From: Ignavibacteriales bacterium
GTDB lineage: Bacteria; Bacteroidota; Ignavibacteria; Ignavibacteriales; Ignavibacteriaceae
Reading direction: 5' to 3'
Assembly (NCBI GenBank): GCA_016700155.1
Contig: CP065001.1
Coordinates: forward strand, 3,286,001 to 3,350,000
Length of the DNA stretch: 64,000 nucleotides
Part shown: positions 57,348 through 64,000 of the stretch, in pieces
Position numbering within the stretch: the first letter of the stretch is position 1
Layout: each line of letters opens with the position of its first letter
Position numbers and translations under genes: made by a program
The notes under the pieces: generated by a model
Database searches by the model: none
The model's input: only the letters and a program-made list of their open reading frames with translations
Told to the model about the DNA's origin: nothing

Positions 57348-58988
57348 CTAAAGTATTCTTGAATCAGTCAACTCTATATCAGAATACTTCCATGCTTCTT
57401 TAAATCTTTCTGCGACTTTTTTTGATTCTTCAGTTTTATTTTGGGCGTCAAGTGAGTTCTTCAACCCGATAAGTGACCAGCCGTTTTCAGGGTATTCATT
57501 CAAATCTTCAAGATAAATTTTTTCTGCTTCTGAATACTTTCCTGCCTGCATTAACACACTTCCAAGATTATTACGTACAGGATAAAACCAGTCAGGCGGT
57601 TCATTATAGTTCAGAGTAAACTCTATGCCTGAGGCTTTTTGCAATAAACTAATTGCTTTGTCAAAGTTTTTTTGTTTTGCTTCGAGTTCACCTTCCAATA
57701 CAAGCGAAGCAATTTCTAAAAGTTCCGTTACACCATTAATTCCCCAGATATTAATATTTTCCAAATATTGATTCATAGAAATTTCTTTTAGTCTTATCAA
57801 TTCTTTTTCCGCATCATCTAATTGATTTAATCCAAGAAAGGCCATCCCTCTCGCGTAATGCCAAACTCCGTTAGGGTACAACATATCGTCAGAAGGTTTC
57901 TGATGTTTTAAAATTTCCTCCCACATCCCGAATCTGACATATGCATACAATGGTATTACATAATAATGTTGAAGAGTTCCATAACCACAAACAGACATTA
58001 ATGAGTCATTAGTTTTTTCGGTAACCTTTAGAGCCGCATCAACCGCAGTTTTTTTTCGTCCTTCAAGTGTGGCAGTCGCCCAAAGAAAATGATAGTTATG
58101 CGGATAGTACGTAACCGGGTAAAGCCCCTGTTGTCTGCATTGAGTCAGATACTCTTCATCGGATTTTACTGCAAGTTCATTTGCTAACGAACCATCGTGG
58201 TACCTGCCCACACGTATATAAATATGTGACGGCATATGAACCAGATGACCGGCTGCGGGAGCGAGATTTCTAAGTTTGTCTGCACTTTGTAAAGCAAGTC
58301 CCGCATTTTTTGATGCTTCTACAGCATGTATATAAAGATGGTTTGCGCCGTGATGATCAGGATTATTTTTTATGACATCTTCAAGCAATGAAAGAATTTC
58401 ACCTGTCCAGGGTTTTATTGTTCCGTCTTTCTCCCAGTAGTCCCAGGGATGAAGATCCATCAATGCTTCGGCAAGTAAAGTTTTTCCGTGAAGATCATCC
58501 GGATATTTTTTTACCAGCATCCTCATTGCTTCCGCATAAGCAGAATCTAAATGAGAACGGTCGTCAAGTTCTTCTCTTGAGTATCTTTGAGCAAGAGCGA
58601 AGATATATGCTTTCTCCTGAATCGTTACAAGATTGCTTATGGAAATTGCTTTTTCAATCGCATCATAGGCAGTCGGAATATCACCCTTTTCCATTGCAGC
58701 ATTTATGTTTGGACCAAGCACCAATGCCATTCCCCAATATGCCATTGCACAGTTTGAATCAAGTCTGGAAGCCTCTCTGAAAGAACGGAACGCCTCGGCA
58801 TGATTAAACGCGAAAGATAATATCAATCCCTGGTCAAAATACTTTTGTGCGTCATCGGAGTTTGTTGTTACCGGGAAGTGTAATGTGCCAAGGTTTTCAA
58901 ACAGCGGTGCTTCTTTTTTTATTTCCTTTGAACAGGATACAATTAAAAGCATAAACACCAGGATAAAACTGAAGTTTAAAAATTTCAT
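57348..58988 (-). CDS. TPR-repeat lipoprotein
   Basis: 546 residues from ATG 58988, preceded by AAAGAGG. An upstream in-frame GTG at 59027 would put 13 odd residues before the signal, so ATG is preferred. The lipoprotein signal is MKFLNFSFILVFMLLIVSC. TPR-like helices run through the protein (AQKYFDQGLILSFAFNHAEA, SFREASRLDSNCAMAYWGMA, and near the end KYSEAEKIYLEDLNEYPENG). HLVHMPSHIYIRVGRYHDG is a conserved-looking central motif. Many bacteria have such 'tetratricopeptide repeat' lipoproteins of unknown role, and no enzyme site is visible. It converges with the glycosyltransferase gene, with an 8-bp gap between stops. Confidence 0.8.
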   Translation of the reverse strand: MKFLNFSFILVFMLLIVSCSKEIKKEAPLFENLGTLHFPVTTNSDDAQKYFDQGLILSFAFNHAEAFRSFREASRLDSNCAMAYWGMALVLGPNINAAMEKGDIPTAYDAIEKAISISNLVTIQEKAYIFALAQRYSREELDDRSHLDSAYAEAMRMLVKKYPDDLHGKTLLAEALMDLHPWDYWEKDGTIKPWTGEILSLLEDVIKNNPDHHGANHLYIHAVEASKNAGLALQSADKLRNLAPAAGHLVHMPSHIYIRVGRYHDGSLANELAVKSDEEYLTQCRQQGLYPVTYYPHNYHFLWATATLEGRKKTAVDAALKVTEKTNDSLMSVCGYGTLQHYYVIPLYAYVRFGMWEEILKHQKPSDDMLYPNGVWHYARGMAFLGLNQLDDAEKELIRLKEISMNQYLENINIWGINGVTELLEIASLVLEGELEAKQKNFDKAISLLQKASGIEFTLNYNEPPDWFYPVRNNLGSVLMQAGKYSEAEKIYLEDLNEYPENGWSLIGLKNSLDAQNKTEESKKVAERFKEAWKYSDIELTDSRIL

Positions 58989-59053
58989 GCAAACCTCTTT
59001 ATTGAAGTCAAAAAATTTTTTACTCACCCCTGGTAATTATTGGAGCAATCCGC

Positions 59054-60376
59054 TCACTTTAGAAGAACCATTTTTTTTGTTTGTGAAAAAGACCCTGCCT
59101 GCAATCTATAAAAATAAATACCCGAAGAAATATTTTTCAAAACGGAAGAAGCAAATTCAACCTGGTATATGCCGGGAGATTTTTGTTCGTCAACCAGTTT
59201 GGCTATTTCATTTCCCAATACATCATAGACGCGTAAAAGTACGCGTGTAGGGGACGCATAATATGCGTCCCCTACAGTGAATTTTATTGTTGTTGTTGGG
59301 TTAAACGGATTTGGATAATTTTGTTCAAGTTTAAATTCATCAGGCAAGTTTGTTCCAGGATACTCGTCGACATCTACCGAGTTCTGAGGAATGTATTTTA
59401 ATATATATCCGTTTTCACCTACAGCAATTCCATGTACTGAATCAGCAAATTCAATATCAAACATCCGCAAGCTATCCGGTATTGGAATGAACTGCCAAGT
59501 CTCAGCCGAATCACCACTGAATAAAAAATCCCTGCTTGTTTGAGCCAACGCTGCCCAAATTTCCTTCGTTGTCCTGTTGCTGATTCCATATACGATAGCG
59601 TAAATTGAATCACCATCACTGTAATCGATAGTGCTTGTCAGAATATCAAATTTTAATTCGCCCATCGGGTAAGCACCTTCAACTTCATTTGACAATGCAA
59701 GAACCTTTGATGAATCAAGAAAAATAAAATCCAAAAACCTGTCAGGACCTATACCATATGCTTTCCACAATTCACCTCCGTTAGTCGTGCGCCATACAAC
59801 ACCAACTGCATCATTTACACCGCCAGCAGCAAACCCAAGCTGGGGAGTTGAAAACTTTACTTCATGAATCGGGAAGTAAGCAAAGCTTCCAGTATCAAGA
59901 TTTGCCGGATACCATTCTATCCCGCCGTCTGTAGTAAAAGAAAAATCAAACGGTTCCCCTCCCATCCATCCGTTTAATGAATCAATAAAAAATATTGTAG
60001 ACAGCAAAATATTTGAATGTCTGTAGTCTTCTGAAGACCAGTCAGCACCGCCGTTTGTCGTTGTCAAAATCTGGCTTTGAAAATTTACCCCATCTGATGT
60101 CCAGGTAACAGCCCATCCCTTTGATTCATCAAGAAAAAAAATGTCTTCAATCCTTTTTTGTAATCCGCTTGACTGAATTACCCAGCTAACACCTTTATCA
60201 CTTGAATGAATTATTGTTCCGCTGTCGCCGGCAGCCCACACATTCATACTGTCTAAATAAAAAACTCTTCTTAATTCAACTTCAACCGGAGTTTTAACAA
60301 CTTCCCAGTTTGTTTGTGCAAATAGTTGAAGGGAACCAGCTAATACTAAATAGGCTAAAAAAATTCTTGTCATCAT
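59054..60376 (-). CDS. Secreted Ycf48/BNR-like propeller protein with an interrupted type IX sorting domain
   Basis: 440 residues. A signal peptide (IFLAYLVLAGSLQLFAQ) is followed by BNR-like units (MNVWAAGDSGTIIHSSDKG, KGWAVTWTSDGVN, TTNGGADWSSED, TTNGGELWKAYG, SAETWQFIPI, HGIAVGENGYILKY) resembling Ycf48-type propellers, then the sorting domain (KLEQNYPNPFNPTTTIKFTV ... TKKMVLLK). Between the first and second strands of the sorting domain, about ten residues (VGDAYYASPT) are encoded by a perfect 31-bp palindrome (59246-59276), an in-frame insertion absent from the other sorting domains of the window. It is probably surface-exported with unknown ligand. It ends 65 bp before the TPR lipoprotein ATG, possibly co-transcribed. 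Confidence 0.85.
   Translation of the reverse strand: MMTRIFLAYLVLAGSLQLFAQTNWEVVKTPVEVELRRVFYLDSMNVWAAGDSGTIIHSSDKGVSWVIQSSGLQKRIEDIFFLDESKGWAVTWTSDGVNFQSQILTTTNGGADWSSEDYRHSNILLSTIFFIDSLNGWMGGEPFDFSFTTDGGIEWYPANLDTGSFAYFPIHEVKFSTPQLGFAAGGVNDAVGVVWRTTNGGELWKAYGIGPDRFLDFIFLDSSKVLALSNEVEGAYPMGELKFDILTSTIDYSDGDSIYAIVYGISNRTTKEIWAALAQTSRDFLFSGDSAETWQFIPIPDSLRMFDIEFADSVHGIAVGENGYILKYIPQNSVDVDEYPGTNLPDEFKLEQNYPNPFNPTTTIKFTVGDAYYASPTRVLLRVYDVLGNEIAKLVDEQKSPGIYQVEFASSVLKNISSGIYFYRLQAGSFSQTKKMVLLK
59246..59276. repeat. Palindromic element inside the sorting domain of a coding sequence
   Basis: A 14-bp perfect stem (arms 59246-59259 and 59263-59276, TGTAGGGGACGCAT and its complement) has a 3-nt loop AAT. 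It looks like the GTAGGGG-CGC type of palindromic intergenic repeats known from several bacterial genomes, but here it sits within a gene and is translated in frame. Confidence 0.8.
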
Positions 60377-60581
60377 TAATTATTTTAGTAATGAATAAAA
60401 TTAGTACTAATTCTCCGATTGTTTATTGAATCAAGCAGACAATAAAATCTCCGGATATTGATCAGGAAATTGTATCCATAAAATAATAAAGTTCTGATGA
60501 TTTATGATTATTAGTAATTTGTTATGTATCTTTTATTAGTTTATTGATCAAAATTCCTGAAAATTCAGCAGCTCATTTTTA

Positions 60582-61133
60582 ATGTTTCAACTGAACTACT
60601 ATAAAAAAATCATATCGTATTTTGCAATTACCCTGCTGTTATATAATTCATGCGGGTATGTGCTGGTTTATCTTCCGTTGATTCACATAACAAAATATGA
60701 AGTTGAACAGCAAATTGAAGATGGTGAATTAAAAAAAGATTTAATTAAACTTTCATTCCAAAAATCTGATATAAAAAACGGTCTGGTAAATCTTCAGTGG
60801 AAACATTCGAAAGAGTTCAGGTATAATGATGAAATGTATGATATTGTTGAAGAATATGAATCGAGCGACAGTATCCATTACATCTGTCATCATGATAAAA
60901 AAGAAAAAGAACTTGAAAAAAATTTAAGCAAACATTACGAAAAGGATGATGCAAGAAAAAATTCAAGGTCAACAAGAAATATTATAATACAGCAAGTCAC
61001 TGACTTGTTTTCATATCCTGAAATAAATAATTATCAACAAATATCGAAACAGACCTATCTTGTTTCTACAGAATACATCGCAGAATTAAACGATCCAGAA
61101 GTACCTACACCTCCTCCGAAATCTTTCATCTGA
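60582..61133 (+). CDS. Small membrane-anchored protein of unknown function upstream of a TonB receptor
   Basis: 183 residues. One N-terminal hydrophobic segment (IISYFAITLLLYNSCGYVLV) may be a signal anchor or a lipoprotein-like signal (LLLYNSC). A charged, mostly helical soluble part follows (YDIVEEYESSDSIHYICHHD, KKEKELEKNLSKHYEKDD), with a proline-rich end (PEVPTPPPKSFI). I do not recognise the family. Its position 97 bp before a TonB-dependent receptor on the same strand suggests an accessory role in uptake. CHHD is a possible metal-binding cluster, but that is speculative. Confidence 0.7.
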   Translation: MFQLNYYKKIISYFAITLLLYNSCGYVLVYLPLIHITKYEVEQQIEDGELKKDLIKLSFQKSDIKNGLVNLQWKHSKEFRYNDEMYDIVEEYESSDSIHYICHHDKKEKELEKNLSKHYEKDDARKNSRSTRNIIIQQVTDLFSYPEINNYQQISKQTYLVSTEYIAELNDPEVPTPPPKSFI

Positions 61134-61230
61134 ACACATAAACAATGTTCTAAATTAACAGAGTCACCGGGAGAGTATTCTCTTAGTGATCAATTTATTT
61201 TAATCTATTTCAGATGAAAGGAATACCTTT

Positions 61231-63369
61231 ATGAAAAGGTTTTTTATTCTGTTTTTCATTCTCGGAGTTACATGTTTGAACTTTGCGCAGGATGGACAAA
61301 GTTCCGGGGATACTATTAAATACCAGATGGGACAAATAACGATATCAGCTACAAGGTATCCGGAAAATACACTGGAAATTCCATACGCAGTAAGTATTCT
61401 TACACGGGAACAACTGAACAATATAAAAGGCTATGGACTTGATGAAGCAATGATGAAAGTGCCGGGAGTACTTGCACAATCGCGTTCAGGCAACCAGGAT
61501 GTACGATTAGTAATTCGTGGTTTTGGCGCGAGAGGATCAGGTGATCGTTCAAATTCGGGAACTTCACGCGGATTAAGAATTATGCTTGATGGAATTCCGG
61601 AAACCGAACCTGATGGAAGAACATCTTTTGACAACATTGATTTAAGTCTATCTAACTACGTTGATGTTATCAAATCAAACTCATCTGCTCTTTGGGGAAA
61701 CGCAAGCGGCGGTATTATAAATATCTCAACAATTCCAGGTCTTGATGACGAAGCTATTTCATTCGGAGGTATGGGTGGAAGTTTTGGTTTCAAGAAATTT
61801 TTCCTGAGAACAAATGCTACACTTGGTGTAGGAAGACTTTCAGCTTCCGCATCTTATAATATTTTTGAAGGATGGAGAAATCATTCAGGAAGTAAACGTA
61901 CTGTTATAAACCTTGGATTGATTTCAAAACTTGATGAAGCAACAAACTTAGGTATTTACCTTGTCGGCACAAGCAACATCTTTCATATACCCGGACCTTT
62001 AACCGATGAACAATTTGCTAATGACCCGACACAGGCTAACCCGACCTATCTTGCAAGAGATGAACGACGTTACAACAGGCTCGGCAGAATTGGAGTTACA
62101 CTCGATCATCAGATTGATAAAATGCACGGTGTATCGGGAATGGCTTATATTAATCCTAAGTATCTTCAGAGATCTGAAAGAGGAACATTCAGAGATTTTA
62201 CAAGATACCACACTGGCGGCAATGTAATGTACACCAATACGGCTAATTTCAATAAGGATATCAATAACAAATTTATTGTTGGATTAGATGAAGCATACCA
62301 GGATGGTGCTGTATTATTCTATAGTCTTTCGCCAACTAATTATCGTGGTGATGAGCTAAGAGATAACAAACGTGAAGGCGCAAATAATTTCGGAGCTTTC
62401 TTTCAGAATGAAGTAAGAATAAATGAGAACCTTAGTATCATTCTCGGCGGCAGATATGATAATGTAACTTATTACTCAGAAAGTTTTATTGAAACAGGAT
62501 ATGGATTACAAACAAAATCATTTGAAAGAGTAACTCCTAAAGCCGGCATTACTTATATGTTTTCGCCGACACATAGTATTTATGCAAACCTCGGCGGCGG
62601 TGTTGAAGTGCCAGCAGGAAATGAAACTGATCCAGCAGGAACCTATGGTCAGGACACCGTTTATCTTTTAAATCCTTTACTCGAGCCGATAAATTCAACA
62701 ACAATAGAAGCCGGAACAAAACAACTTCTTTATCTGGGAAGTAGTTCTTTATTACAGTCAGTTACTTATGATTTAGCCGGTTATTATATAATTGTAAAGA
62801 ATGACATCATTCCTTACAGAGGCGGAAGATTCTACTTTACAGCAGGTGAAACAAACCGTATGGGAATTGAAGCCGGAATTAATCTTCAATTTGATCATGG
62901 TATTTCACTCGCAACTTCATTCACCTATTCGCAGAATAAGTATAAAGATTATATGGTTGATTCTGTTCATTACGGTGTTGCAGGTGCTTCTGCTGATTAT
63001 GAAGACAATAAAGTTGCCGGTGTTCCCGATTATTTTTATTACGCCGGTTTAACTTATGAACCTAAAGGTTTAGGTGGTTTATATCTTACATTTAATATCA
63101 ATGGTCTTGGTGAATATTTTGTTGACGATGCAAACAAAATAACTGTTCCATCATATAATGTTTTCGGCGCAGTTTTAGGAATCAAAGACGGAATACAACT
63201 TACACCGCATATTTCTGTCCAGGGATTTGTAAGTATAAATAATCTTAGTGATGAAAAGTATATCGCTTCGGCATTTATTAATCCTGACTTTGTAAACGGA
63301 GTTCCGGTATATCTTGAACCAGGTTTACCAAGAACTATTACAGCATCAATTTCTCTGGGATTTAACTAA
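61231..63369 (+). CDS. TonB-dependent outer-membrane receptor
   Basis: 712 residues. A signal peptide (FFILFFILGVTCLNFAQ) is followed by a short TonB-box-like ITISATRYPE and a plug domain (YAVSILTREQLNNIKG, VPGVLAQSRSGNQDVRLVIR with GFGARG, LRIMLDGIPETEPDGRTSFD, VIKSNSSALWGNASGGIINI). A 22-stranded-type barrel runs to the C-terminus (SLATSFTYSQNKYKDYMV, RTITASISLGFN). The layout is like FecA/FhuA/vitamin-type receptors with no N-terminal signalling domain. It probably imports an iron chelate, cobalamin or other scarce ligand; identity is unknown. GAAAGGA is the ribosome-binding site. A hairpin follows, then a paralogous receptor. Confidence 0.92.
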   Translation: MKRFFILFFILGVTCLNFAQDGQSSGDTIKYQMGQITISATRYPENTLEIPYAVSILTREQLNNIKGYGLDEAMMKVPGVLAQSRSGNQDVRLVIRGFGARGSGDRSNSGTSRGLRIMLDGIPETEPDGRTSFDNIDLSLSNYVDVIKSNSSALWGNASGGIINISTIPGLDDEAISFGGMGGSFGFKKFFLRTNATLGVGRLSASASYNIFEGWRNHSGSKRTVINLGLISKLDEATNLGIYLVGTSNIFHIPGPLTDEQFANDPTQANPTYLARDERRYNRLGRIGVTLDHQIDKMHGVSGMAYINPKYLQRSERGTFRDFTRYHTGGNVMYTNTANFNKDINNKFIVGLDEAYQDGAVLFYSLSPTNYRGDELRDNKREGANNFGAFFQNEVRINENLSIILGGRYDNVTYYSESFIETGYGLQTKSFERVTPKAGITYMFSPTHSIYANLGGGVEVPAGNETDPAGTYGQDTVYLLNPLLEPINSTTIEAGTKQLLYLGSSSLLQSVTYDLAGYYIIVKNDIIPYRGGRFYFTAGETNRMGIEAGINLQFDHGISLATSFTYSQNKYKDYMVDSVHYGVAGASADYEDNKVAGVPDYFYYAGLTYEPKGLGGLYLTFNINGLGEYFVDDANKITVPSYNVFGAVLGIKDGIQLTPHISVQGFVSINNLSDEKYIASAFINPDFVNGVPVYLEPGLPRTITASISLGFN

Positions 63370-63408
63370 GTATAAGTTTTATATTTAAGTGATCCATTTA
63401 TAACATTG

Positions 63409-63433
63409 ACCGGGGATAAAGTTTATCCCCGGT
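63409..63433 (+). terminator. Perfect hairpin between two TonB receptor genes
   Basis: A 12-bp perfect inverted repeat (ACCGGGGATAAA and its complement, single-base loop G) lies 40 bp past the receptor stop. It lacks a T run afterwards, so it may be a transcript 3'-end or processing hairpin. Its CCCCGG core resembles the hairpin at 9524-9551. Confidence 0.55.
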
Positions 63434-63484
63434 TGATTGAAATTCACATTTACTGATAGATACTTTTTCTGTTATCTTATTTTA

Positions 63485-64000
63485 ATGGGAGCTGACTTGA
63501 ACTTCATAAAATCTCACCTTATAGTTTTAGCACTATTTTTCTCTCCCCTTTTATTTTCACAGGAAGAAGAAAAAGGCGATACTCTTAAATACGGACTTGA
63601 AGAAGTAACCGTTGTTGGAACAAGAACTAAAGAAAAAATTATTGATATACCCTACTCAGTCTTTAGTGTCGAAAAAAAAGAATTAGCTTACGGCAAAAAA
63701 GTTTCTGCCCGCAATGTACTTGCAGATGTTCCGGGTTTATTTCTGCAATCAAGATATGGCAACCAGGATCTCAGAGTCTCAATCCGCGGATTCGGCAACA
63801 GGTCGAATACAGGAATACGCGGAGTAAGAATATTACAGGATGGAATTCCCGAATCAGAACCGGATGGTGAAACAGTTATTGATGCAGTTGACTTCACATC
63901 TCTCGCAGGCGTTGAAGTTGTTAAAGGAAATTTATCATCTCTTTATGCAAACGCACCCGGCGGTGTAATTGATTTTAAAACAGATTATTACTTTGCTGAT
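63485..64000 (+). CDS. Second TonB-dependent receptor, truncated by the window edge
   Basis: 172 codons are visible from ATG at 63485 (MGADLNFIKSHLIVLALFF, signal peptide ending near LFSQ); TTG at 63497 is an alternative start. TonB box-like EEVTVVGTRTKEK is followed by a plug domain: DVPGLFLQSRYGNQDLRVSI, RGFGNRSNTGIRG, LQDGIPESEPDGETVID, VEVVKGNLSSLYANAPGGVI. The plug parallels the preceding receptor segment by segment, so the pair arose by duplication. The barrel lies outside the window. It probably serves uptake of a related ligand. Confidence 0.88.
   Translation, partial: MGADLNFIKSHLIVLALFFSPLLFSQEEEKGDTLKYGLEEVTVVGTRTKEKIIDIPYSVFSVEKKELAYGKKVSARNVLADVPGLFLQSRYGNQDLRVSIRGFGNRSNTGIRGVRILQDGIPESEPDGETVIDAVDFTSLAGVEVVKGNLSSLYANAPGGVIDFKTDYYFAD

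Overview
The window looks like chromosome of a Bacteroidota/Chlorobi-group bacterium, most likely of the Ignavibacteria type. The main reason is that at least four predicted exported proteins end in the NYPNPFNP...KKML-type C-terminal sorting domain read by type IX secretion systems. Moderate-to-low G+C, TonB-dependent receptors, SpoVG and many Lys/Asn/Ile-rich proteins fit the same picture. No rRNA, tRNA, CRISPR array or transposase gene was found.

Region 1 (1-14.5 kb, minus strand) holds two giant secreted proteins. One runs off the left edge. They share a closely related C-terminal third but have different display domains: beta-helix plus FnIII in one, FnIII plus kelch in the other. Each is preceded by an 11-residue mini-ORF about 95 nt upstream and a possible hairpin, which may be a shared regulatory leader.

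Region 2 (15-38.4 kb, minus strand) is the highlight. It is a compact hybrid polyketide/nonribosomal peptide cluster, probably one or two operons, followed by a GT39-like membrane glycosyltransferase. In transcription order it encodes: (i) a DH-FkbM methyltransferase-FkbH glyceryl transferase-ACP protein; (ii) a 3-hydroxyacyl-CoA dehydrogenase, a free ACP, an acyl-CoA dehydrogenase and a stand-alone adenylation protein with a serine-like code, in the same order as zmaG-zmaH-zmaI-zmaJ, the aminomalonyl-ACP cassette of zwittermicin; (iii) a 3614-residue KS-AT-KR-ACP-KS-AT-ACP-aminotransferase-C protein; and (iv) an A-PCP-TE protein with a glycine-like code and a Cys nucleophile in the TE. The inferred product is a small amino-polyketide-glycine conjugate built from a glycerate-derived starter, two C2 extensions (one perhaps aminomalonyl), beta-amination and a glycine.

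Region 3 (39-47.4 kb) is mixed. It contains a large BNR/sortilin-like exported protein and an A+T-rich type II restriction-modification cassette. The cassette consists of a beta-class methyltransferase with a C-terminal SNase-like domain lacking catalytic residues, a small winged-helix-like protein, and an endonuclease resembling the MjaI family. After it come a helical-repeat protein, a palindrome cluster between convergent genes, spoVG and a metallophosphoesterase lipoprotein.

Region 4 (47.5-64 kb) encodes surface functions: a CotH/lamin-tail protein with a sorting domain, two very large multi-catalytic glycosyltransferases, a TPR lipoprotein, a BNR protein whose sorting domain contains an in-frame palindromic insertion, a small membrane protein, and two paralogous TonB-dependent receptors, the second cut by the right edge.

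All domain calls come from reading motifs. Substrate codes and family names were recalled and not searched.
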